From: Stenotrophomonas maltophilia
Lineage (GTDB): Bacteria; Pseudomonadota; Gammaproteobacteria; Xanthomonadales; Xanthomonadaceae
DNA: 64,000 nt
Direction of reading: 5' to 3'
Assembly: GCF_006974125.1 (NCBI RefSeq)
Contig: NZ_CP037858.1
Span: forward strand, 2,790,001-2,854,000
The number at the start of each line of letters is the position of its first letter. The first letter of the stretch is position 1. The notes below the pieces were generated by a model. The model did no database searches, was not told the DNA's origin, and worked only from the letters and a program-made list of their open reading frames with translations. Both the position numbers and the translations under genes were made by a program. Below, in pieces: positions 1 to 6,244 of the stretch.

Positions 1-1
1 C

Positions 2-235
2 TACATCGCCAGGAAGGGCTCGATCTGCGTGGACGGCGTCAGCCTCACCGTCAACGAAGTGGACGATGAAGGTTTTGAAGTCGCCCTGATCCCGCACACG
101 GTGGCCAACACCGCCTTCTCCGCCGCAGGCGTAGGCAGCGCGGTCAATCTTGAAATCGATCTGGTCGCCCGTTATGTGGAGCGGCTGATCAGTGTGCCGA
201 CCAACGGTCAGCACCCACAGGGAGATGTCGCATGA
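2..235 (+). CDS. ribE: riboflavin synthase alpha chain, C-terminal part (5' truncated by window edge)
   Basis: The last 77 codons of riboflavin synthase, which dismutates two 6,7-dimethyl-8-ribityllumazine molecules into riboflavin in the cytosol. The visible part is the C-terminal lumazine-binding barrel: KGSICVDGVSLTVNEV followed by FEVALIPHTVANTAF are family-typical. The frame is open from base 2, so the start lies outside the window; an internal GTG at 29 is not a credible start because conserved sequence precedes it. The TGA stop overlaps the ATG of the next gene (ATGA at 232-235), indicating translational coupling in a rib operon. The symbol ribE follows non-enteric usage (ribC in E. 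coli). Confidence 0.95.
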   Translation, partial: YIARKGSICVDGVSLTVNEVDDEGFEVALIPHTVANTAFSAAGVGSAVNLEIDLVARYVERLISVPTNGQHPQGDVA

Positions 236-1332
236 ATTTCGCCCCGATTCCGGAAATCCTGGAAGACATCCGCCAGGGCCGCATGGTGGTCATCGTCGAT
301 GACGAGGACCGCGAGAACGAAGGCGACCTGATCATGGCCGCCGAGCTGGTCAAGGCCAGTGACATCAACTTCATGGTCACCCATGGCCGTGGCCTGGTGT
401 GCCTGCCGCTGAACCGTACCCGCGCCGCCGATCTCGGCCTGGCGCCGATGGTGCAGGCCAATACCGCCCAGTTCCAGACCAATTTCACGGTCAGCATCGA
501 GGCCGCCGAGGGCGTCACCACCGGCATTTCGGCGCATGACCGCGCCCACACCATCCGCACCGCGGTGAAGCCCAACGCCAAGCCGTCGGACCTGCACCAG
601 CCGGGCCATATCTTCCCGTTGATCGCCCAGCCGGGCGGGGTGCTGACCCGCGCCGGCCACACCGAAGCCGCCGTGGACATGGCCATGCTGGCCGGGCTGG
701 AACCGGCCGGCGTGCTGGTGGAGATCCTGAACCCGGATGGCAGCATGGCACGCCGCCCGGAGCTGGAAGTGTTCGCCCGCGAGCACGGCCTGAAGATGGG
801 CTCCATCGCCGATCTGATCGCCTACCGCCTGGCCACCGAAAAGACCGTCGAGCGCGTGGACGAGCGCGAGATCGATACCGAATTCGGCCCGTTCAAGCTG
901 GTCACCTACCGCGACCGCATCGCCCACGACCTGCATTTCGCCCTGGTCCGCGGCACCCCGGATGCGGAAACCCCGACCCTGGTGCGCGTGCAGGTGGAAA
1001 ACCCACTGGCAGACCTGCTGCACTGGCGCCGTGACGACTTCGGCGTGGCCGCCACCGATGCCCTGCGCGCAATCGATGCCGAAGGCGCCGGCGTGATGGT
1101 GGTGCTGCAGGCCCCGCGCGATGGTGAGTCTCTGCTGGCCCGCCTGCGCCAGCAGCCGGCACCGGTGGTGCCGGGCAAGGACAAGGACGTGAGCCAGTGG
1201 CGCCGCAACGGCGCAGGCGCGCAGATCCTGTCGGACCTGGGCCTGGGCAAGCTGCGCGTGCTGGGCACCCCGCGCCGCCAGATCGGCCTGGCCGGCTATG
1301 GCCTGGAAGTGGTGGAGACGGTGACCCTGTAA
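232..1332 (+). CDS. ribB: 3,4-dihydroxy-2-butanone 4-phosphate synthase with degenerate GTP cyclohydrolase II-like domain (RibBX type)
   Basis: 366 aa. Residues 1-205 form a complete DHBP synthase, which converts ribulose 5-phosphate to dihydroxybutanone phosphate: the acidic DDEDRENEGDL stretch (23-33) and RAGHTEA (140-146) are present. Residues 215-366 align with GTP cyclohydrolase II, but the three zinc-binding cysteines of E. coli RibA (C54, C65, C67) fall on Asn257, Asp268 and Phe270, and the HRQEGR catalytic segment reads APRDGES. The second domain should therefore lack GTP cyclohydrolase activity. This matches the RibBX variant described in Proteobacteria, and a separate ribA is expected elsewhere. 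Automatic annotation would probably call it bifunctional RibBA. It sits between ribE and ribH. Confidence 0.93.
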   Translation: MNFAPIPEILEDIRQGRMVVIVDDEDRENEGDLIMAAELVKASDINFMVTHGRGLVCLPLNRTRAADLGLAPMVQANTAQFQTNFTVSIEAAEGVTTGISAHDRAHTIRTAVKPNAKPSDLHQPGHIFPLIAQPGGVLTRAGHTEAAVDMAMLAGLEPAGVLVEILNPDGSMARRPELEVFAREHGLKMGSIADLIAYRLATEKTVERVDEREIDTEFGPFKLVTYRDRIAHDLHFALVRGTPDAETPTLVRVQVENPLADLLHWRRDDFGVAATDALRAIDAEGAGVMVVLQAPRDGESLLARLRQQPAPVVPGKDKDVSQWRRNGAGAQILSDLGLGKLRVLGTPRRQIGLAGYGLEVVETVTL

Positions 1333-1335
1333 TGG

Positions 1336-1397
1336 GTAGTGCCGGCCGCTGGCCGGCAACCGCATCCCCGGGATTGCCGGCCAGCGGCCGGCACTAC
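1336..1397. repeat. SMAG-type GTAG palindromic dimer
   Basis: Begins GTAGTGCCGGCCGCTGGCCG and ends with its inverted copy finishing in CTAC. Each half can fold into its own hairpin and the whole can form one long cruciform. It lies 4 bp after the ribB stop in the ribB-ribH gap. The GTAG head and GC-rich stem match the SMAG repeats of S. maltophilia. Confidence 0.85.
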
Positions 1398-1417
1398 CAC
1401 ACCTCCGCCAACGGTGG

Positions 1418-1438
1418 GTGCCGACCCTTGGTCGGCAC
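1418..1438. repeat. short hairpin GTGCCGACC/GGTCGGCAC
   Basis: 9-bp perfect inverted repeat around a CTT loop, just downstream of the SMAG dimer. Variants of the same motif (GTGCCAACCTTGGTTGGCAC, CCGACCAAGGTCGG) recur near 14.5 and 14.9 kb, so this is a dispersed repeat, not a terminator; no T-run follows. Confidence 0.6.
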
Positions 1439-1478
1439 GCCCTGGGCCCCGCCGATCACGGCCGGGGCCCATCCACGC

Positions 1479-1484
1479 TAGAAT
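1479..1484 (+). promoter_or_regulatory. possible -10 element for ribH
   Basis: TAGAAT lies 31 bp upstream of the ribH ATG, in the same GCTAGAAT context as the rnpB -10 candidate at 18057. No convincing -35 is visible, so an independent ribH-nusB promoter is only suggested. Confidence 0.3.
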
Positions 1485-1514
1485 TACCCCCTTATCGAGT
1501 CCCCCAAGCCGCAT

Positions 1515-1982
1515 ATGAGCCACTACGAAGGCGATCTTCGCACTCCCGAGTCGGCGCGCTTCGCCATCCTGGCCAGCCGCTGGAACGCCCGCATCACCGA
1601 TACGCTGGTCGCTGGCGCCCGCCAGAGCCTGGCCGGCAATGGCATCACCGAAGCCAATATCGACGTGATCCGCGTGCCGGGTGCCTGGGAACTGCCGCTG
1701 GTCGCCGCGCGCCTGGCCGCCGCCCATGAACATGCCGCCATCCTCACCCTGGGCTGCGTGATCCGTGGCGATACCCGCCACTACGAACACGTGGCCGATC
1801 GCTGCGCCGAAGGCCTGATGCGCGTGCAGCTGGACTTCGGCGTGCCGGTGCTGAACGGCGTGCTGGCGGTGGAACGTGTTGAAGACGCCGAGGCCCGCGC
1901 AGGCGGCAGCCACGGCAACAAGGGCGAGGAAGTCGCACTCGCCGCATTGGAAATGGTCAATCTTCTGGAGCAGCTGCCATGA
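1515..1982 (+). CDS. ribH: 6,7-dimethyl-8-ribityllumazine synthase
   Basis: 155 aa, normal length. Condenses 5-amino-6-ribitylamino-uracil with dihydroxybutanone phosphate, the penultimate step of riboflavin synthesis, in an oligomeric shell. Family landmarks are SRWN (21-24), VPGAWELP (54-61) and [14 protein letters not shown] (80-93), which hold the substrate pocket and catalytic histidine. The start is the ATG directly before SHYEGDL. Its TGA overlaps the nusB ATG by 4 nt, the classical ribH-nusB coupling of gammaproteobacteria. The gap to ribB holds repeats and a possible -10, so it may also be transcribed independently. Confidence 0.97.
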   Translation: MSHYEGDLRTPESARFAILASRWNARITDTLVAGARQSLAGNGITEANIDVIRVPGAWELPLVAARLAAAHEHAAILTLGCVIRGDTRHYEHVADRCAEGLMRVQLDFGVPVLNGVLAVERVEDAEARAGGSHGNKGEEVALAALEMVNLLEQLP

Positions 1983-2458
1983 ACAAGAACACCCAGGGCA
2001 AGCCCTCCGGTAAACCCGTCCGCCGCGATGGCGTCGATCCGGTGCTGCGCTCGCGCGCCCGCCGTCGTGCCGTGCAGGCCATCTACGCCTGGCAGATCTC
2101 CGGCGGCAACGCACAGTCGCTGATCGCCCAGTTCGCCCACGAGCAGGCCCGCGAAATCGCCGACCTGGCGTACTTCGAGGCGCTGCTGCACGGCGTGCTC
2201 GACAACCGTCGCGACATCGACGAAGCGCTCGGCCCGTATCTGGACCGTGGCATCGAAGAAGTGGACGCGATCGAACGCGCGGTGCTGCGCCTGGCCGCCT
2301 ACGAGCTGCGTTACCGCCTGGACGTGCCGTACCGCGTGGTCATCAACGAAGCCATCGAATCGGCCAAGCGTTTCGGTTCCGAACATGGCCACACCTACGT
2401 CAACGGCGTGCTGGATCGTGCCGCCGTGGAATGGCGCAAGGTCGAATCGGGTCACTGA
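1979..2458 (+). CDS. nusB: transcription antitermination factor NusB
   Basis: 159 aa. RNA-binding all-helical protein that with NusE (S10) recognises boxA and supports rRNA antitermination. The N-terminal basic [18 protein letters not shown] helix and the C-terminal [16 protein letters not shown]...YVNGVLDR segment are characteristic. The first ~20 residues are a Lys/Arg-rich extension relative to E. coli NusB. The start overlaps the ribH stop by 4 nt. A SMAG palindrome follows 10 bp after the stop. Confidence 0.97.
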   Translation: MNKNTQGKPSGKPVRRDGVDPVLRSRARRRAVQAIYAWQISGGNAQSLIAQFAHEQAREIADLAYFEALLHGVLDNRRDIDEALGPYLDRGIEEVDAIERAVLRLAAYELRYRLDVPYRVVINEAIESAKRFGSEHGHTYVNGVLDRAAVEWRKVESGH

Positions 2459-2468
2459 CCCACCTGTG

Positions 2469-2533
2469 GTAGTGCCGGCCGCTGGCCGGCAGCTGCAGGG
2501 ATCCTGAGGTTGCCGGCCAGCGGCCGGCACTAC
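2469..2533. repeat. SMAG-type GTAG palindromic dimer
   Basis: GTAGTGCCGGCCGCTGGCCG followed by a 20-bp spacer and the inverted copy ending CTAC. Lies between nusB and thiL. Confidence 0.85.
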
Positions 2534-2578
2534 CGCCCACCGCGCCTGGCGCGGCACGTACAACAGCGGGAGCGCCCC

Positions 2579-3544
2579 ATGTCCCTGGCCGAATTCGCCC
2601 TCATCGACCGTATCCGCGCCCGTACCACCGAGCGCGACGACATCCTGCTCGGCATCGGCGATGACGCCGCGCTGCTGCAGCCGCGTGCGAACGAACAGCT
2701 GGTGGTCACCGCCGACACGCTCAACAGCGGCGTGCATTTTCCCGCTGAAACCCCGGCCTTCGACATCGGCTGGAAGACCTTGGCGGTCAATCTTTCCGAT
2801 CTGGCCGCGATGGGCGCGCGCCCGGCGTGGTGCACGCTGGCGCTGTCATTGCCGGAAGCATCCGAAGACTGGATCGATGCCTTCGCCGATGGCTTCTTCG
2901 CCCTGGCCGACCAGCACGACATCGCGCTGATCGGTGGCGATACCACGCGCGGCCCGCTGTCGCTGACCGTCACCGCGATGGGCCAGGTCGGCCGTGGCCA
3001 GGCATTGCGCCGCGACCGCGCGCAGGTGGGCGACGATATCTGGGTCAGTGGCACCCTGGGCGATGCCGCCGGCGCGCTGCGGCTGTGGCAGCAGGGTGCA
3101 TTGAACGTGGCCACCGCCACCCTGCTTGCCGATTACGAAAGCCTGCGCCAGCGCCTGCTGCGGCCCACGCCGCGGGTGACCCTGGGCCTGCGCCTGCGTG
3201 CCTTCGCGCATGCAGCGGTGGATGTCTCCGACGGCCTGCTGGCCGACCTCGGCCATATCACCGCACGCAGTGGCGTGGGGGCCGAAGTGGATGCCGACCT
3301 GCTGCCCATCTCGCACGCGCTGCGTGAACTGCTGGGCCGCGATGGCGCCCGCGACTGCGCACTGCGCGGCGGCGATGATTACGAACTGTGTTTCACTGCC
3401 GCCGCCAGCCAGCGCGACGCGCTGCACTACCTGGCCGAATCGCTGGAGATTCCGCTTACCCGCATCGGCCGCATCGTCGAAGGGCAGGGCGTGCAGGTGG
3501 ATGGCGAACCCAGCGACGGCGGCTACCAGCACTTCACCCGTTAG
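2579..3544 (+). CDS. thiL: thiamine-monophosphate kinase
   Basis: 321 aa. ATP-dependent phosphorylation of thiamine monophosphate to the cofactor thiamine pyrophosphate. PurM-like fold: GIGDDAA (25-31), LSDLAAMGA, IGGDTTRGPLSLTVTAMG and DVSDGLLADLGHI are the ATP- and Mg-binding motifs, with GGDDYELCFT near the C-terminus. The frame is open further upstream, but the ATG at 2579 with GGGAG 7 nt before it places the start at the conserved MSLAEFALI. It follows nusB as in many gammaproteobacteria. pgpA, often next, is replaced here by a fimbrial locus. Confidence 0.96.
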   Translation: MSLAEFALIDRIRARTTERDDILLGIGDDAALLQPRANEQLVVTADTLNSGVHFPAETPAFDIGWKTLAVNLSDLAAMGARPAWCTLALSLPEASEDWIDAFADGFFALADQHDIALIGGDTTRGPLSLTVTAMGQVGRGQALRRDRAQVGDDIWVSGTLGDAAGALRLWQQGALNVATATLLADYESLRQRLLRPTPRVTLGLRLRAFAHAAVDVSDGLLADLGHITARSGVGAEVDADLLPISHALRELLGRDGARDCALRGGDDYELCFTAAASQRDALHYLAESLEIPLTRIGRIVEGQGVQVDGEPSDGGYQHFTR

Positions 3545-3564
3545 GGCCACGCCATGGGCGGGTG

Positions 3565-3592
3565 AGCCCTCCGGCCATGCGGGAGGCTTTTT
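3565..3592 (+). terminator. probable terminator after thiL
   Basis: Imperfect stem AGCCCTCC/GGGAGGCT around GGCCATGC followed by TTTTT. One C-A mismatch and one wobble in the stem. Confidence 0.5.
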
Positions 3593-3600
3593 CCCGCAAA

Positions 3601-3645
3601 TCTGCAAGTTCTTGCATGGGAACCGGCCTGCAGCGTCCCTAGTCT
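3601..3645 (+). promoter_or_regulatory. fimbrial operator/promoter candidate, adhesin unit
   Basis: TGCAAGTTCTTGCA (3603-3616) is a perfect inverted repeat. TAGTCT (3640-3645) follows 22 nt after TTGCAT. The same arrangement with identical spacing precedes the usher gene (6161-6205), and a third TGCAA-N4-TTGCA lies before the pilin gene. The -10 assignment is inferred; a 22-nt gap is too long for a standard -35/-10 pair, so the palindrome is more likely an activator or repressor site. Confidence 0.5.
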
Positions 3646-3674
3646 GGAACGCTACGATACGTCGGAGTTCTTCC

Positions 3675-4655
3675 ATGGGCCGTCCTCAATCTGCCGCCTG
3701 GCCCATCTGGCCTGTGCTGCTTTCGCTGGCCGTTCCCTCCATCGTGGTTGCGTGCCCGGTGCAGGTGCCCGATGGGTTGCTGGATCGCGTATTCGACGTT
3801 CAGTACACCGACGTGCCGGATGTGCGGCTGGCAACCGCATGGGGGACTGCCTATGTAGAGCTGGGGCGCTGCAATGGCTACATCGACGTGGACACCGTGC
3901 CACAGTTCGCCGGGCTTCAGTACGTCCGGCACATCGGTGGGGCGCCGGCCTACGCATTCGCTGGCGCCCCCGGTGCGCCACTGGTCACGATGGAGTTGGA
4001 TGCCTATGCCCCGCAGGACGAGCCGGATGAGGAGGGTGTCGGGCACAACACATTCATCTCCGCCCACGCATCCAGTTCCTTCAGGATGTGGGTGCCGGGG
4101 CCGAACATGCAGATGCGCCTGAACATCGCACTCTATTCCCCGGGCGGGCCTGTGCGTGGGATCGCCTCCACCGATCTTGGATCATTCACCCATACGGTCC
4201 GTCAGCAACCGGGCAGCCAGCTGCGTCAGCGCCTGCAGCTGGGCGTCAACGTGCAGGGCCCTACCTGCACGCTGTCCGATACCAGCGTCACGCTCGATCC
4301 GGTCTCTGCTGATGCACTGCGGGCTGGCGGCAGCACCGCCGGTGCCAAGCCCTTCGATGTGCTGATGAACTGCCCCTTCGCGGGCACGCCGGTCAAGCTG
4401 ACCCTGACCGACGTGAACCAGCCCGGTAACCGCACGACGGGGCTGCTGCCCGCACCCGGCAGTACTTCCGGTGGCGTACGTGTGCAGCTGCGCCGGGGCG
4501 GCACGCCCATCACGATTGGGCAGCAATGGGATCACGGGGTCTCCGAGGCCGGAACCAACCGGATTGCGCTGGAAGCGCGCTATCTGCGCACCACGGGCAC
4601 GCTCCGGCCGGGTGAGCTGACGGTGCAGGGCGTGTTGACCGCGGACTACCGCTGA
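3675..4655 (+). CDS. fimbrial tip adhesin-like protein
   Basis: 326 aa secreted protein. Hydrophobic signal peptide (about 1-26, ending IVVAC). An N-terminal domain of roughly residues 27-180 has no family I recognise and would be the receptor-binding part. The C-terminal ~130 residues look like a pilin domain: TCTLSDTSVTLDPVSADAL, a second cysteine in LMNCPFAG, and a terminal strand ending GVLTADYR suited to donor-strand exchange. This two-domain build is typical of chaperone-usher tip adhesins. The start is the ATG before GRPQSAAWP; conserved sequence does not extend upstream. It is convergent with the chaperone gene and separated from it by a bidirectional terminator. Confidence 0.75.
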   Translation: MGRPQSAAWPIWPVLLSLAVPSIVVACPVQVPDGLLDRVFDVQYTDVPDVRLATAWGTAYVELGRCNGYIDVDTVPQFAGLQYVRHIGGAPAYAFAGAPGAPLVTMELDAYAPQDEPDEEGVGHNTFISAHASSSFRMWVPGPNMQMRLNIALYSPGGPVRGIASTDLGSFTHTVRQQPGSQLRQRLQLGVNVQGPTCTLSDTSVTLDPVSADALRAGGSTAGAKPFDVLMNCPFAGTPVKLTLTDVNQPGNRTTGLLPAPGSTSGGVRVQLRRGGTPITIGQQWDHGVSEAGTNRIALEARYLRTTGTLRPGELTVQGVLTADYR

Positions 4656-4665
4656 CACATGAAAA

Positions 4666-4692
4666 GGCCGGGAAACCCACAGGTTCCCGGCC
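4666..4692. terminator. bidirectional terminator between adhesin and chaperone genes
   Basis: 9-bp perfect stem GGCCGGGAA/TTCCCGGCC around a 9-nt loop, preceded on the plus strand by AAAA, so the minus-strand transcript ends in a short U-run. Placed between the two convergent stop codons. Confidence 0.65.
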
Positions 4693-4702
4693 CCATCATG
4701 CT

Positions 4703-5425
4703 TCAGTGAACGATGGTTGCCTGCACATCGCGTGCGGTGCCGTAGTCGTCCAGCCATTGGAACGACAGGGTAGCCGGAGCAGGATCGCCCGCAGGCATCG
4801 GCAGTTGCAGCACGGCGCCGGGTGCGACCATGTCTGCGTCCAGCATGCGGCCATCGGCCAGGGTCACCTTGCCCAGCGTCACGTGGTAAGCCGTCGGGTT
4901 GTAGGCGTGCAGCGCGCCCGCCTGCAGGCGCCATTGCAGTTGCGCGGCGGCATCGTCGGGCCGGCCCGGCAGGCCCGCGGGTCGATGGAACAGCTTCACG
5001 CGGGTGCGCACGGCAAACTGCAGCAGGTTGGTGCCGTCGCTGCCGACAGGCTTGGGTGGCACATCCAGCAGATTGAAATAGAAGACCGACTCGCGGCCCG
5101 AAGGCAGCGCCGTTTCCGATGGGCGGGGTGCGTAGGTGATGCGGTAGGCCTGGCTCTGCTTGGCCTGCATCAAGCGGGGTTCGGCCGGTGTCAGCCGGAA
5201 GGGTGTACGCACGTCTTCAGGCCGCGCGTGGCTGTCGCCGGCATCGATCCAGACCTGGGTCAGTGCAGGTGACGTGCCGACATTGGTGGCCTTCACCGTG
5301 ACATCCCGGCCTTTGCCGGCATCGTGGATGATGCGGGTGCCCTGCAGGGTTACTGCCGCAGACGTGGAAAATGAAAGCGCGGCGGCCAGCGGTGCGACCA
5401 GCCACGCGGTGGCGCGACGATTCAT
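4703..5425 (-). CDS. periplasmic fimbrial chaperone (PapD/FimC family)
   Basis: 240 aa. Steroid-free periplasmic chaperone that caps pilin subunits by donor-strand complementation and delivers them to the usher. Signal peptide about 1-24 (cleavage after STSA). Arg31 in GTRIIHD matches the conserved subunit-anchoring arginine, LPSGRESVFYFNLLDVPP (107-124) is the family signature, and VKLFHRP carries the conserved G1-strand lysine region. The length is normal. It is encoded downstream of the pilin gene on the same strand (56-bp gap), so the two probably share a transcript. Confidence 0.92.
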   Translation of the reverse strand: MNRRATAWLVAPLAAALSFSTSAAVTLQGTRIIHDAGKGRDVTVKATNVGTSPALTQVWIDAGDSHARPEDVRTPFRLTPAEPRLMQAKQSQAYRITYAPRPSETALPSGRESVFYFNLLDVPPKPVGSDGTNLLQFAVRTRVKLFHRPAGLPGRPDDAAAQLQWRLQAGALHAYNPTAYHVTLGKVTLADGRMLDADMVAPGAVLQLPMPAGDPAPATLSFQWLDDYGTARDVQATIVH

Positions 5426-5481
5426 GGGCGTTCCTGGAAGAGGGCGGGAAGCAGCACTACACGCGCTTCCCGCCTGCGGTC

Positions 5482-5997
5482 CTACTTGTAGATCACCACG
5501 AAATCGCCGGATGCATTGGCGGTACCGGCCGTGGCGTTCTGCGCCGGCGATGCATACCAGGCGCTGTAGTCCAGCTGGCTGCTGCCGCCGGCCGGAATGG
5601 TGACGGTATAGGTCGGGTCATCGCCGATCTTCTGGTGGTTGCCCACGGCGTCATACAGCGCGACACCCACATTGGTGGCCGCCGACGCTGCGGTCAGTGC
5701 CAGGTTGCCGGTGCTGCCGTGCGGAGTGCCACCGAAGCGCACACCGACTTCCTGCGCTGCACCCGAACCGGTGCAGTCCAGCTGGATGCTGAAGTTCTTC
5801 TGGCCCGCACGGGTATTGGCGTTGACCGACACCAGGTCGACCTTGCCCATGGGTACGGTCACGGTGCCGCCGGTGGACTGCACTGCGCAGGTGGAGGTCA
5901 TCAGTTCGCCGGTGATCTCCAGCTTTTCAGCCATTGCCGACGGCGATGCAGCGGCGGCGACCAGGCCAGCCAGCAGCACGGAATGCGTGATTTTCAT
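5482..5997 (-). CDS. major fimbrial subunit (type 1 pilin family)
   Basis: 171 aa. Signal peptide MKITHSVLLAGL...SAMA (1-23). The mature protein starts EKLEITGELMTSTC. Cys37 and Cys75 make the expected pilin disulfide, and the C-terminus DFVVIYK carries the penultimate tyrosine typical of chaperone-bound pilins. An open frame extends upstream, but a start at 5997 gives a proper signal peptide. Of the two pilins in the locus this one is linked to the chaperone and is probably the shaft subunit. The upstream intergenic region is shared with the divergent usher gene and contains TGCAA-N4-TTGCA. I do not assign it to a named S. maltophilia fimbria. Confidence 0.88.
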   Translation of the reverse strand: MKITHSVLLAGLVAAAASPSAMAEKLEITGELMTSTCAVQSTGGTVTVPMGKVDLVSVNANTRAGQKNFSIQLDCTGSGAAQEVGVRFGGTPHGSTGNLALTAASAATNVGVALYDAVGNHQKIGDDPTYTVTIPAGGSSQLDYSAWYASPAQNATAGTANASGDFVVIYK

Positions 5998-6094
5998 TTC
6001 GTTTTCTCGATGGATGAATGGAACTCGATGCACGCCGGGCTGATACCCAACCGCAACGTTGCGCAAGTTTCCGTTCGGCTGCCTCCACCGGGAA

Positions 6095-6108
6095 TGCAAC
6101 TAATTGCA
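6095..6108 (-). promoter_or_regulatory. fimbrial operator candidate, pilin unit
   Basis: TGCAACTAATTGCA, third copy of the TGCAA-N4-TTGCA palindrome, about 100 bp upstream of the pilin ATG in the divergent pilin-usher gap. Read toward the pilin gene, GAAACT follows TTGCAT at the same 22-nt distance as TAGTCT and TAGACT at the other two sites. Confidence 0.45.
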
Positions 6109-6160
6109 ATTGGGGAATTGGGCGCTGGCCTGTGCGCACCGCCGTGATGGAAGCGCTGCT

Positions 6161-6205
6161 TCTGCAACTTCTTGCATGGTCTGCCGCCGGGCGCCTTCCT
6201 AGACT
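6161..6205 (+). promoter_or_regulatory. fimbrial operator/promoter candidate, usher unit
   Basis: TCTGCAACTTCTTGCATGG (6161-6179) differs at one base from the adhesin-upstream copy at 3601. TAGACT (6200-6205) follows at the same 22-nt spacing. It lies about 70 bp upstream of the usher ATG. Confidence 0.5.
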
Positions 6206-6244
6206 TCCGCCTCCGGACGCTCTCTGCCGCGTTCCTGCAGACCC

